Shown here: positions 20,077 to 30,290 of the stretch, piece by piece
Position numbering within the stretch: the first letter of the stretch is position 1
How the letters are laid out: the number at the start of each line of letters is the position of its first letter
DNA from: CAVSWT01 sp963775245
Lineage (GTDB): Bacteria; Bacteroidota; Ignavibacteria; Ignavibacteriales; Ignavibacteriaceae
Direction of reading: 5' to 3'
DNA length: 64,000 nt
Assembly: GCA_963775245.1 (NCBI GenBank)
Contig: CAVZID010000022.1
Location: 1 to 64,000 of the forward strand
Notes under the pieces: generated by a model
Database searches by the model: none
What the model was told of the DNA's origin: nothing
The model's input: the letters and a program-made list of their open reading frames with translations, nothing else
Made by a program: the position numbers and the translations under genes

Positions 20077-20262
20077 TAGTAAAATATTTAATTGAAAATC
20101 TTAGAAAATTTGGCTTGCTTGATTATTGAAATTTTGCAGCATAAAAATTTCTAATCTATTCTTATAATTTTTTATTTACGAGGATGATAAAACAATAATA
20201 TTTTTCAATTTTTGAAAAACTAAAGCCATTATTATCCAACAATTTTTGATTTTTTAATCCTA

Positions 20263-21499
20263 TTACCTACCATGAAATTTAAAACTTAAATTCTTATATT
20301 CATTTATTTTATATTCTTTCATAAATATTTCAGAACGATTCTCATAAAAATTGGATAAAATTAACATAAATAGAAAACTAAACTTAAATTGGAAAAACAC
20401 TGAGGATGAGATTGACCATAAAATTAAAATAGACGCAAGTCTTACAAAATTATTACCCCCTTTTATTATAAAATAATAAAATATTCCAAAGGATAATAAT
20501 CCAAATATCCCTAATGAATATATGATATAACCAATTTCATTATCAAAAAAGTTTATCCCTATAGTTTTTAATAAGCTTGAACTTCGAATTGCATTAACAT
20601 TAAAATTACCCCAGAATAAATGTATAAGATTCTGTATTATTTAAATAATACTTTAAAACACTAAACTTTGCAACAAGACTGCCCTCATGATTCTTTTGGA
20701 TATCAGAAACTAAATTAAATATTCTTAAATTAAATGTAATTGCAATGCTAATAAGCGATAATAATACTATAAACAATAGAATAAAATTCGAACTTTTTTT
20801 ATTAATTATTAAATAATAATAGCCTATTATTGCAACACTAATTATGGCTGCTGATCTACTTCCAGTCATTATTATTGCACAAATTAAAATTATGTAAAAT
20901 AATAGAGTAGATAATAATTTCTTCCCTTTATTTTGGATTATAAAACCTACTAATATTAAATTCAATATCTGCCCACAATTATTTCCGTTGTGGTAAATAC
21001 CACCCGTTCTAAAAGAGTATTTAGCGCTTAAAACATTAAATGCCCCATTCCCTACTGCATTTTGCAACGGATCAGGTGGGAAAATATAATCTATAATATT
21101 TATTGCATTACTTACGTTGAGGAAATAAACTAATTGGGAAGCTAATATAATAATTAAAACAAATAGTAAAATTTTTGTTTTAATTGGGTAATATTTGGTT
21201 ATCGGAAAAAATAAAAAAAGTAATAATAGATTCAAAAACCTGAAATAATTCTCAGTTGAAATATTTGACCAAAAAAAAGAAAATGAGAAACTTATTAAAA
21301 TTGAAATTATTATGAAAATATTTTTCGAATCTACTACAATTGAATCCTCTTTAAAAAATGTAATTAATAAGAAAAGTGAAACAATTTGAATTATATATGC
21401 CCATGTAGTATATGGTGAAAGTATATTTATTAAAAATAGCATATTAAATAATATTACTTTTTTCTTATTTAAATATGTTATATACTCAGCGGGCATCAT
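20263..21499 (-). CDS. O-antigen/capsule polymerase-like membrane protein, Wzy type (frameshifted)
   Basis: About 412 residues when joined, with roughly ten or more hydrophobic helices. The large periplasmic loop region holds the GGIYHNGNNCGQILNLILVGF and IIMTGSRSAAIISV segments, matching the O-antigen ligase/polymerase family. The frame stops after YTFILG at a coding G4 run (20609-20612); with one G fewer it continues LGNFNVNAIRSSSLLKTIG, FFDNEIGYIIYSLGIFGLLSFGIFYYF and further helices to a stop at 20263. It is the only polymerase-like gene of the cluster and sits beside the flippase, as expected for a Wzx/Wzy pathway. Confidence 0.78.
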
Positions 21500-21622
21500 A
21501 TCTATATATAATAAAATTGAGATTTTTAATCATAAGAATTTTTCTTTATTGAGAAATTAATATTTAGAAATTATACTTTTATGGTTTAAGATTGTTTAAC
21601 TATATTATATTAAATTCTTTTA

Positions 21623-22984
21623 TTAATTGGCAGTTTTTAGAAATAATTTCATGAATTGGGACTTAACAAATGAAAAAGTATTTTCATTGAATACAAAAGC
21701 AGTTTGCTTAAAAACCACAAAACAGAATAAAATCTCAGTAATAATTGTTATAGCAGGCACTAAAGAAATTCCAAAAACTTTAAGTAAATAAGTACTAATG
21801 GCTAATTGAGTTAATGAAAAAAACATAAATATTACAGCGGTGAAAGAATGGTTATTTGAAGCTATTAAAAAATAAAAATTTGTATTCCAAAAAGAATAAG
21901 TAAATAGGCTAATTACTAATAAATAAAAAAATAAATCGTCGAATGCTAATCTGTGGCTGGTCCAAACTAAATATATTTCTTTGCCAAATAATAATAGAAC
22001 AATCGTTAATATTAAGGTACCATACAAATTAATCCTAAATGCTTGGTTCAGAAGCTTTTTAGCTATTGAGAAATCCTTTTTCCCAAATTCTCTTGAAAAT
22101 TCCGGCCAGTAAGTATGTGATATCAAATTTATAAATTGTTTAACGGAATTAACCATTGTCCTTATGGTAGAAAAAATTGATAATGTAATTGGCCCTAATA
22201 TAATTCCTACAACAATATTTAACCCCTGCATGTTAATAGAATTTCCTATTTGATAAAAAAGATATGCAATTGAAGGATTAAGAAATTCCTTGAAAAATTT
22301 TTTATCAGGAATTTTTAATCTGATTTCGAACCATGAGCATTTTTTCTTAAGTAGAATGACAGCTATAAAGTATCCTGTCAATGATACTATAGACATAAAA
22401 AATACACTGAGAACAAGATTTTTGCTGAAATACAATATTATCAACAACCCTAATTGACTAATTAATTGAATTGTAGATATTATATAAGTACCAAATGCAA
22501 AATTGTCAGAACTTCTATAAACGGCCTCAATATATGTTAAGTTAAGTGTGATAATAGCATTAAGTATTAAAAATAAAAAAATTTGGCTAATGCTATCAAA
22601 GCTTATGAATTCAGAGCGAATTAAAAAATATAAACGGTTAGAATAAAATAAAAATAATGTTAGAAAAATAACTAAGCCTGAAATGAATAAAACAAAAGTT
22701 AATGCTTTTTGAAAATTTATTAAAGCTCGTTTTATATTCCCGTTTGAAACATCAATAGTCATTGAGTTTGCTAAGACCCTGTTTAATCCAAAATCACTAT
22801 AAGTAAAATAAAAAACAATAGAATTAATTAAAATCCATTCACCGTATAAGTGAGGCCCAATAACTTTTAAAAATATTGGTACAGAAATAATCGGGATTAA
22901 TGAACCTAATCCAGAGAGATAAGTAATTGCTCCAAAACCACTCAATATGTTTTTAGAGAAATATTTTCTAAGATATTTGGTCAT
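21623..22984 (-). CDS. Oligosaccharide flippase, Wzx type
   Basis: 453 residues, uninterrupted, about 12 hydrophobic helices with basic loops. The beginning GFGAITYLSGLGSLIPIISVPIFLKVIGPHLYGEWILINSIVFYF is typical of polysaccharide transporters of the MATE/MOP superfamily, which move the undecaprenyl-linked repeat unit across the inner membrane. It lies between the acyltransferase and the polymerase. The downstream gap to the polymerase is about 120 bp with no feature I recognise. Confidence 0.9.
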   Translation of the reverse strand: MTKYLRKYFSKNILSGFGAITYLSGLGSLIPIISVPIFLKVIGPHLYGEWILINSIVFYFTYSDFGLNRVLANSMTIDVSNGNIKRALINFQKALTFVLFISGLVIFLTLFLFYSNRLYFLIRSEFISFDSISQIFLFLILNAIITLNLTYIEAVYRSSDNFAFGTYIISTIQLISQLGLLIILYFSKNLVLSVFFMSIVSLTGYFIAVILLKKKCSWFEIRLKIPDKKFFKEFLNPSIAYLFYQIGNSINMQGLNIVVGIILGPITLSIFSTIRTMVNSVKQFINLISHTYWPEFSREFGKKDFSIAKKLLNQAFRINLYGTLILTIVLLLFGKEIYLVWTSHRLAFDDLFFYLLVISLFTYSFWNTNFYFLIASNNHSFTAVIFMFFSLTQLAISTYLLKVFGISLVPAITIITEILFCFVVFKQTAFVFNENTFSFVKSQFMKLFLKTAN

Positions 22985-23191
22985 TTACAACAAAATAATA
23001 TTTAATTTGGGAGTGGTTGAAAAATTTAACAATGTATTTAAGAATTTATTAAATAGAAGCCCTGCCCTTTGCTTTTAATTACTAACAATCATCCTAGAGA
23101 ATCACTATGGGATTCAATTAGCAGATAAGATTTTATTATTTGGGATGCAATCTTTAACTTATTTTAATAGGATTTATTATAAGGTAATAAT

Positions 23192-23728
23192 TCAATTTCT
23201 ATATTTTATTATTTTTGCTGGGACACCGCCGACGACTGCGAATGATGGGACATCCTTATTTACTACACAACCCGCAGCAATTATAGCACCTTCGCCAATA
23301 TGTACGCCGTCTAATATAATACTATTAGCACCAATCCAGACATCATCTTCAATAATGATTTTTGATCCATTATCACCAGTGTCGAAAATTCTACCGCTCC
23401 CTGGGGGAATTATATGATATCCAGATAATATTTTTGCTCCAAAGCCTATTAATACTCGCTTTCCAATTTTAACACCGTATTTAGTAGTTACCATAACCCC
23501 TAATGCAAAATCAACATCATCACCTATTTCAACATTTCTACCTGGTATTATTCGAATACCTGGATAGTAAACAATTCTTTTACCAACTTTAGCCCCTTGA
23601 ATCCTCAAAATTGCTGATTTAAATTTGTTTAAAAATCTAAATCGGGGTAAAATAAAGCATATACTCATTATAAATTCATAAAAAGATACTAAGAAATACT
23701 TAAATTTTTTGTTTTTAATGTTAATCAT
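23192..23728 (-). CDS. Left-handed beta-helix (hexapeptide) O-acyltransferase, WcaF/maltose acetyltransferase type
   Basis: 178 residues. After an N-terminal amphipathic segment (CFILPRFRFLNKFKSAILRI), hexapeptide repeats run from VGKRIVYYPG to the end: IGDDVDFALGV, IIEDDVWIGANSIILDGVHIGEGAIIAAGCVVNKDVPSFAVVGGVPAKII. HIIPPGSG in the middle is the loop that carries the acceptor-side histidine. It acetylates a sugar hydroxyl from acetyl-CoA. A degraded relative lies at 18452-18953, so the cluster once carried two such enzymes. Confidence 0.9.
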   Translation of the reverse strand: MINIKNKKFKYFLVSFYEFIMSICFILPRFRFLNKFKSAILRIQGAKVGKRIVYYPGIRIIPGRNVEIGDDVDFALGVMVTTKYGVKIGKRVLIGFGAKILSGYHIIPPGSGRIFDTGDNGSKIIIEDDVWIGANSIILDGVHIGEGAIIAAGCVVNKDVPSFAVVGGVPAKIIKYRN

Positions 23729-23925
23729 TTAAATTTTATTAATTATTCAGTTATAATTATTTTTAACAGATAGTAATCTATATAAGTTAAATTCATCCTT
23801 AAGATAAAAGTTTTTAAAAATAGCAGTATATTTATTATTAATTTTTTTTATAATAACAACAAAATGCTTATTTGTGGTAATGGTGTGCAGCATAATTTAT
23901 ATCTTTTTTAGTAACTTATTATGAT

Positions 23926-24756
23926 TTATTTCTGTGCCTCAATAAGCAACATGGATCCATGATTCTTAAACAATAATTTTAAGAGCTTACGTGGCCACAG
24001 CCTCTTGGCTATAGATAATAAGATACTTTTATGTTTTTGACCAACTGCACCTTGTAATAAATCTCCAAAACTTAATTGCGTCTTTATAACTACCTTCGAA
24101 AATAGAGAGAACATTTTTCTTGCTTCTTCTATTGAATAAGCTTTTGTTCCTGGGCTTTCCATATGATTGAAATATATATCATTCAGACTCCTAAACGGGT
24201 GCCCCGTTAAAAAACCATATCGTATCCATAATAAATATCCTATTAAAGAATTCTTGTGGTATATCATAATTCGAGCTTTGCCACCAATACATAAAACCCT
24301 AAAAACTTCTTTTATTGCTTGATGTGTATTTGGCGAATGATGCAAAACACCCCACGAATAAACCAAATCAAAAGAATTGTCATCAAATGGCAGTTGCTCC
24401 GCATCTGCTTCTTTTATATTCGACATTAACCCAAGTAGAGCAAATCTCTTTTTAGTGTGTTCAACAGCCCTTGGTGTTAAATCAACACCAGTTAGTGATT
24501 TAGGGTTTGATTTAGCCCATTCAGCATGATCCGATCCCATACCAATACCAATTTCAAGAATATCTTTGTTATTACCTTCTTGAAATTTCGCAAAATTATG
24601 AATATATGGTTCGAGCTCATATCGTGACCTGCTTACCGAATCATAATATTCCTTTTCAGATTGGCCAACTGCGTAAATTTCACCACAGCTCTTTTTATTC
24701 CAAAATTCTTTCATTTGATTCTTTAAAGCTGATTCATTTTGCATTAGGATCTCCAT
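23926..24756 (-). CDS. Class I SAM-dependent methyltransferase
   Basis: 276 residues. ILEIGIGMGSDHAEWAKSNP is motif I, LTGVDLTPRAVEHTKKR motif II, LPFDDNSFDLVYSWGVLHHSPNTHQAIKEVFRVLCIGGKARIMIYHKNS covers motifs III and post-III of the methyltransf_11 type. The C-terminal region (about 190-276) is a less conserved lid with SPGTKAYSIEEARKMFSLF, seen in methyltransferases of glycan clusters. It may methylate a sugar of the repeat unit. Flanked by gaps of about 200 bp upstream of the acyltransferase and 42 bp after the FemAB-like gene. Confidence 0.88.
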   Translation of the reverse strand: MEILMQNESALKNQMKEFWNKKSCGEIYAVGQSEKEYYDSVSRSRYELEPYIHNFAKFQEGNNKDILEIGIGMGSDHAEWAKSNPKSLTGVDLTPRAVEHTKKRFALLGLMSNIKEADAEQLPFDDNSFDLVYSWGVLHHSPNTHQAIKEVFRVLCIGGKARIMIYHKNSLIGYLLWIRYGFLTGHPFRSLNDIYFNHMESPGTKAYSIEEARKMFSLFSKVVIKTQLSFGDLLQGAVGQKHKSILLSIAKRLWPRKLLKLLFKNHGSMLLIEAQK

Positions 24757-24798
24757 GTCTAAAGTTTTTAGATATATAACTTTTTTCTTACATTTATT

Positions 24799-25886
24799 TT
24801 ATTTATAAATATTATTGAGTGGGATCATCCTATATTTTAATATAAAGTTATTATATTTTTTGGTTAATTTAGGATATTTATTTGCCCAAATGTTACATAT
24901 TTTATTATATATGTTTATATTATAAATTTTGCTACCTATATAAAAAGCAGATGTCTGATTTGAAAATTTTTTCTTAAACCTTAATAAGGCATCGTCTTCT
25001 AATGTTGTACGGCCCCCTCCTAAAAGCACTTTTGAATATCCACTTTGAATACCATATTTAACAATTTCATTTATCAATAAGTCATTCGGCCTTAAATTCC
25101 AGAATTCTTTCTCGGAAGCTTCAAAATGTACATGTAAATAATCATTGCCTCCTAAACATAATGCTGTTGAAATTGGAATATTATTTTTGAATAATACAAA
25201 GTGAATTAATGGTAAGCTATTAAAGGTATCTTCAAAGTATTTTTTATTAAAAAAAATATATTGTGGTGCATTAACCCGTTCCATGGTTTTATTGTACATT
25301 CTAATAAATTCTTTTTTATAGGGAAAATCATTTTGAAAAATTTTAATTGTTATATTATCTTTTTGAGCCTTTTTTATATTGCTTTTTACTGAATGCTTAT
25401 AATTTTTATATATTAAACTATAATCATTATTCAAATCAATATATACATTAGGCCTATTATAAATTATATCAAGATAACCTTTTGAAAAATTCTCGTTTTT
25501 TATTAGTGGATTAAATCTTGTGAACTCGGCTATTATATTATTATCCAAACAAAAATGTTATAAATCCAGTATAGAAATTTTTAATAAAAAGAGGATCATA
25601 AGATGGAAGACAGAACGCCATTATATCCGTATGCGCCGCGGATATCATAATATGGTTTATCAAGTTTATATCCCAGATCATTAATTCGATTCAATAAAAA
25701 TGGGTATAATGCGAAATTAAATCCGTCATCATAAACAAAACATTGCGTAGTTCCATCTCCGTTATTTTCATAAATTTTATAATATTCCGGGATATAATAG
25801 ACGTCTTGATTTTCTTTGGGTAATCTATTTAAGTATTCCGACCATTTCCCACTTTCTTTAACATTTAATAGTAAAATTTTGTTCAC
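24799..25886 (-). CDS. FemAB/GNAT-type acyltransferase (frameshifted twice)
   Basis: About 360 residues when joined. The first piece ends PYYDIRGAYGYNGVLSS, the PYG-like strand of FemAB/BioF2-type enzymes; the second holds YKHSVKSNIKKAQKDNITIKIF (RxxxRKxxK-like helix), FIRMYNKTMERVNAPQYIFF, LHVHFEASEKEFWNLRPNDLLINEIVKYGIQSGYSKVLLGGGR and DDALLRFKKKFS, the hallmark block of aminoacyl-transferring GNATs (peptidoglycan-bridge and exopolysaccharide types). Slips: one extra base near 25604 and a coding T5 run at 25551-25555; between them the bridge SYDPLFIKNFYTGFITF is readable. With the ATP-grasp and HAD genes upstream, it may attach an amino acid to a sugar. Confidence 0.7.
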
Positions 25887-25962
25887 ACTACTTAAATCCT
25901 CAAATACATTTTTATAACTAATAGATAGAGTAATAAATAACTATTAATATTTTAACTAGCTT

Positions 25963-26277
25963 CTATTTATTATTATCATTAATAATATTAATTATTTCAT
26001 CCCATGATCTGAATTGTGTTGCTCTGTCATCAATCCATAAATCTCCAATTGGCTTGCCAAGAACTAGTTGGTGATACAGTATACTATTTGATTTCAACCA
26101 CTCTGCAGTCATTTCATATTCTTGCCATGACCTGCTTGAATAAATAATAATTGTGTGTCCTTCTGAATATAGTCTATTTATATTTTCAATTGCTCCCGGG
26201 ATTGGTTTTGCAAGCGAGCGGCTAAATGTCTTTTCTTCAGTACAAATAGTTCCGTCTAAATCAATTATCAGCCTCAA
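25963..26277 (-). CDS. Small HAD-superfamily hydrolase
   Basis: 104 residues. MRLIIDLDGTICTEE is HAD motif I (DxDGT), TIIIYSSRSWQEYEMTAEWLK contains motif II serine, and LVLGKPIGDLWIDDRATQFRSWDEI provides the lysine and the DD pair of motifs III/IV. This compact capless form is typical of capsule-cluster phosphatases that act on sugar phosphates. Its first 17 nt overlap the end of the ATP-grasp gene, so the two are translated together. Confidence 0.88.
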   Translation of the reverse strand: MRLIIDLDGTICTEEKTFSRSLAKPIPGAIENINRLYSEGHTIIIYSSRSWQEYEMTAEWLKSNSILYHQLVLGKPIGDLWIDDRATQFRSWDEIINIINDNNK

Positions 26278-27205
26278 AGAATTCCTCCTTAAAATATCTG
26301 CTCATTAATAAGTGGTTTTTAATTTCAATTTTGGTTTGATATTCAATTTTAAGATAATCACAAAGTATATAATAGGGAATGTTTAACCCAGCTTCTATGG
26401 CCAAAATTACGCCACCGCCAAATCTTGGGTTTATATCCATCACAAAGCAAATGTTCGTTTTTATTTCTTTTAAATATTGTATTGTAATAGCTCCTTTTAA
26501 TTTGGCATTTGCAACAATTTTTCTAGACAGAGAAATAATATCTTTGTCAAGGTCTATTGAAGTTAAAGTAGATTCCCCGCCGGTAGTAGCCAATCTTTTT
26601 CTTGGTACAAGCCCGATGATTTTGTTTTTGTTATTAATATAACCATCAACCGTATATTCTTGTGCAGTTATAAACTGTTGGATTAAATAATCATTCCCTT
26701 TATGGTTTTTAATAAAGTTAGAATATTCAATTTTATTATTCAATAATACAATGCCCTGGGATGCAGAGCCATACCTGGGTTTAGCAATCATAGGGAATCT
26801 AATTCTTCTCGATGGTACTGGAAAACCATTAGATTCAAGCCAGTCATTTGCATTAATTTTATTATAAAATAATTCGGAAATTTCCGGCTCGCTTATAGGT
26901 GCAAATATTTTTTTATATTTTTTCTTAATCTTGCTAATTATTGTTATAGCGGGATCAACATTAGGTATGACAATATCAATTTTATTGTCAATGATATTTT
27001 TTATAATATTTTCCTCAATCAAAGGATCATTCCATTTAAGCCCAATTATTACTTTTGCATATTTTGAAACTGGAACGTTTTTAGACAGTTCGTATGAAAA
27101 AAAATTTAATTTAATATTTAAGATTTTTGCTGCTTCTTGAAATCTCTCCAAAAGTGAAATCCTTTTAGCAGCGCCTATAAATAATAAGTTAATTTCTCTA
27201 CGCAT
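26261..27205 (-). CDS. ATP-grasp ligase, carbamoyl-phosphate-synthase-like
   Basis: About 314 residues from the ATG at 27205; an in-frame TTG at 27214 is less likely. INLLFIGAAKRISLLERF is the N-terminal nucleotide-like fold; FPMIAKPRYGSASQGIVLL is the ATP-binding K plus Gly-rich loop, YLIQQFITAQEYTVDGYI the central strand, and CFVMDINPRFGGGVILAIEAGLN the metal-binding N/E motif. It should form an amide or similar bond through an acyl phosphate. The ATP-grasp/HAD/FemAB order suggests activation and transfer of an amino acid or small acid to a glycan (inference). Confidence 0.85.
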   Translation of the reverse strand: MRREINLLFIGAAKRISLLERFQEAAKILNIKLNFFSYELSKNVPVSKYAKVIIGLKWNDPLIEENIIKNIIDNKIDIVIPNVDPAITIISKIKKKYKKIFAPISEPEISELFYNKINANDWLESNGFPVPSRRIRFPMIAKPRYGSASQGIVLLNNKIEYSNFIKNHKGNDYLIQQFITAQEYTVDGYINNKNKIIGLVPRKRLATTGGESTLTSIDLDKDIISLSRKIVANAKLKGAITIQYLKEIKTNICFVMDINPRFGGGVILAIEAGLNIPYYILCDYLKIEYQTKIEIKNHLLMSRYFKEEFFEADN

Positions 27206-27230
27206 CGTTTTCAATCATTTCTAAATTATC

Positions 27231-27356
27231 CTAATTTTGTTTGTTTTTATAAAGACTAATCTTCCTTACAGGTATTCCAAAATATGTTCCCTCTGAAACT
27301 ATATTATTAATAACAACTGAGCCTGCACAGTCAATTATTACTATTTTATCTTTCAT
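27231..27356 (-). pseudogene. Internally deleted NeuD/PglD/LegH-type acetyltransferase remnant
   Basis: A 41-codon frame starts at 27356, overlapping the aminotransferase end by 11 nt. It begins MKDKIVIIDCAG and runs SVVINNIVSEGTYFGIPVRKI to a stop. The first eight residues match the start of NeuD/PglD acetyltransferases (MKDKIVIIGAGG), while the rest matches their C terminus (GAGSVV-NN-V, GxPxRxI). The whole Rossmann and beta-helix core is missing. The join lies at a GAG-like motif present at both ends of the family, which suggests deletion by recombination between similar sequences, or an assembly collapse. Confidence 0.65.
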
Positions 27357-28536
27357 TCAGCAGCTTAATAACTTTTTTAATACTTTCATTCTTTAGATTA
27401 ACACTTCCCGGAATATTTAATGTCTTTTCGTACAATTCGTAAGCATTTTTAATATAGTAAGTTCTGGCAATTCTGGAATTGGCGCTGCAAATGATTTAAA
27501 TACCAAATTGGCCTGGTTTGAACATTATGATCAGTCAAAAATTTCATTAAGTGATCTTTATCTTTCCCGTAAATTTCAGAATCTATCTGCAAAGCATACA
27601 GCCAATAATTGTTAGCAGAATAATCAGGCACTTCTGCCAGATGAAGGCCAGTGATATTATTGATTGATTCTTTATAAATAAAATAATTTTCTTTTTTTAT
27701 TTTTATAAAGTCAGTTAGTTGTTCTAATTGTGCAACTCCAAGCGCAGCCTGGATGTTGGTCATTCTATAATTATAGCCTATAGTATTGTGAACAAACTTT
27801 TCAGGATCGTCTTTGGCTTGGGTAGTTAAGTATTTTGCTTTTTCAGCATAATCCTTATTATTTGTTAAAATCATACCGCCGCCGCCGGTAGTAATAATTT
27901 TATTTCCGTTAAATGAAATGCAGCCGAACTCACCAATAGTGCCGGTATGCCTACCGGAAAAGCTGCCTTTGATATATCTCGTACCAAGACTTTCTGAGGC
28001 ATCTTCAATAATCTTTATATTTCTTTCTTTGCAAATTTTGTATAATTCATCCAGCCAAACTGCATTGCCAAATACATGAACCGGAATAATAGCAGAAATT
28101 CTTCTCCCGGTTTTTTTATTAAATGTAAAAGATTCTTGTTTACCTTTCACATTTAAAATACTTTTTAATTCAGTTTCATTAAGTATAAAATCAATGGTTT
28201 TGTTCACATCTAGATTATAATATTTATCGGCATCCATAAAAACAGGATACGCGTTGCAATATCTCACAGCATTGATTGGGGCTATAAAGGTTATAGTCGG
28301 CACGATTACTTCATCATCAGGTATTACACCGGCGATTAAGAGCGAATATGCAATGCAGAAGTGCCATTAACACAGGCAACTGCATATTCAGCACCTGTAT
28401 ATTCAGCTATTTTCTGCTCAAAAAGGTCAACGTATTTACCAACCGAAGAAACCCATTCAGTGTCGAGACACTCTTTCACATACTGCCATTCATTTCCCTT
28501 TATGGAAGGAACAGAAAGAGGAATAAATTCAGACAT
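27346..28536 (-). CDS. legC: PLP-dependent aminotransferase, LegC/DegT family (frameshifted twice)
   Basis: About 397 residues when joined. MSEFIPLSVPSIKGNEWQYVKECLDTEWVSSVGKYVDLFE is the characteristic LegC start; AVACVNGTSALHI, DEVIVPTITFIAPINAVRY, IIEDASESLGT and GCISFNGNKIITTGGGGM follow, the last holding the PLP lysine (NGNK). It ends NIPGSVNLKNESIKKVIKLLNER at 27346. Slips: one base missing near 28345 and one extra near 27460. The enzyme aminates a UDP- or GDP-4-keto-6-deoxy-hexosamine at C4, on the route to bacillosamine- or legionaminate-type sugars. It overlaps the LegB-like gene by 8 nt. Confidence 0.85.
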
Positions 28537-29503
28537 TATAAATATCCGTTTTATACGAATTCAAATTCATTTTGATAAATTCTATTGTTTCAATTAATCC
28601 AGTTCTCAAATTAAAATCAGGTTTCCAACCGGTGTTATTAATAATTTTTTTGTTATTACACAATAGTCTTTCAACTTCGCTATTTTCAGGCCGCACTCTT
28701 TGTCCATCAGTTTTTAAACGAATATCTGCATCGAGTATTTGAACAATCATATTAAGCAAATTACCTACACTTATTTCTTCATTCATACCGATATTTGTTA
28801 TTTCACCAAACAACTTTTCTGATTTATAATATTTCAATAAAACCTTTGCAGGTATCTTTAACAAAAGTTAAATCCCTGGTTGGCTCTAAATTTCCTAAAG
28901 TAATTTCTTTTTTCCCGGTTAAAATTTGTGAAATGATGGTAGGAATTATTGCCCTGTGCAGACTGCCGCGGCCCATAAGTGTTAAACGGACTTACAATTT
29001 TTACAGGCAAAGCAAAAGAACGGTAATAACTTATTGCTAATTGGTCAGCAGCAATTTTTGAAGCGGAATAAGGAGACTGCCCAACCATAGGATGAGTTTC
29101 GTCAATAGGAACATATTGAGCGGTACCATAAGTTTCACTGGTTGATGTAGTTAATATACTTTCAATATTTAGCTGCTTAGAAGCTTCTAATATATTATAT
29201 GTACCTTCTAATATTGGTTTTAATATATGCAAGCGGGGAGATATATGAATAAGGAATTCCTATTAAAGCAGCAAGATGAAATACTACGTTACAGTCACTC
29301 AAAGCTTTGTAAACAGAATCGAAATCTCTAATATCTCCCGTAATTATTTCAATTTCTTTTTTTACTTCTGAATGCTCCAGCCAGCCCCAATTATTTTTTG
29401 AATTGTAACGTACAAATGCCTTTACATCATAACCGTTTTTAACGCACATTTCAGTTAAATGAGAACCAATAAACCCGCCTGCACCAGTAATCAATATTTT
29501 CAA
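28529..29503 (-). CDS. legB: NAD-dependent 4,6-dehydratase, LegB-like (frameshifted three times)
   Basis: About 323 residues when joined. ILITGAGGFIGSHLTEMCVKNGYDVKAFVRYNSKNNWGWLE is the NAD-binding start highly typical of LegB; VFHLAALIGIPYSY, TSTSETYGTAQYVPIDE, PYSASKIAADQLA (YxxxK) and VSPFNTYGPRQSA follow. Bridges across the slips read TNIEGTYNILEASKQL, SARAIIPTIISQILTGKKEITLGNLEPTRDLTFVKDTCKGF and IEILKSEKLFGEI. Slips are near 29209, 28955 and 28826, each one extra base. It converts a nucleotide-activated GlcNAc into its 4-keto-6-deoxy form, the substrate of the adjacent aminotransferase. Confidence 0.85.
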
Positions 29504-29588
29504 ATTTACTTCTCCTAAAACATAAACATTTATTTGTTTTTTATCGCCCCGTGGAATTAGAATTGAGCAGTAATCAATATATTATTCA

Positions 29589-30290
29589 TTATTTTCCCAC
29601 GGCAAAGTGAGTTTTATAAATCTCTTGTGCAGAATGGAAATCATCAATTTGGCCGATGTCCAGCCAGTATTCATGAATGTGATATTTTGAAATAGGTAGA
29701 TTTAAAGCTAGCATTTTATTTATTAGCGTATCCATTCCAAAATATTCATCTTCAGGGATGAGTTCAAATATCTCAGGCTTAAAAATATAGATACCGGCCA
29801 AGAATATTAGTTTTAATTTTTGGTTTTTCTTCAATCCTAGTTACAAAATCCCCTTCAAAAAAAATATTTCCGAACTGAAATGGGGTAATGATTTCCTTTA
29901 CATTTAATTTAGAATACTTTTTTGCAAAACTGCGAAATTAAAGAAGCTGCTAGAAATCAGCTGCGTTAGTATATCACCATTCATCACTAAAAATGGTTCA
30001 GTTAATTCATCTTTTAATAAAGTTAAAGGCCCAACAGTGCCTAATGGTTTTGCTTCTTTACTTACTTTTATTTTTGTTCCATAACGATCACCATTGCCAA
30101 TAAAGTTTTCAATATATTCCGAACGAAAGTTTGTGGCTAAATAAATTTCATCAAAGCCATGTTCGCTTAAGGCTTCAATCTGAACTTCTAAAACTGCTTT
30201 TTCTCCAATTGGTAGTAGAGGCTTTGGAATAATTTGGGTAAAAGGTTTTAACCTTGTGCCTAAACCACCTGCTAGTATTACTGCTTTCAT
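29589..30290 (-). CDS. Sugar-1-phosphate nucleotidyltransferase (frameshifted twice)
   Basis: About 233 residues when joined. MKAVILAGGLGTRLKPFTQIIPKPLLPIGEKAVLE is the signature GGxGTRL...PKP loop; FLVMNGDIL is the metal-binding GD motif; VTRIEEKPK and LAGIYIFKPEIFELIP are later conserved blocks; EYWLDIGQIDDFHSA closes the domain. Slips: coding A6 run at 29918-29923 (one A missing) and one extra base near 29799. It activates a sugar-1-phosphate, probably the hexosamine consumed by the LegB/LegC pair. CBS domains typical of PtmE are absent. Nucleotide specificity is not readable. Confidence 0.85.

Noticed and set aside
23145..23417. 90-codon plus-strand frame opposite the acyltransferase
   Set aside because: Antisense shadow of the hexapeptide repeats, whose periodic codon pattern leaves the opposite strand open.
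27205..27214. TTG start for the ATP-grasp gene
   Set aside because: An ATG three codons later fits the family start (INLLFIGAA) better.
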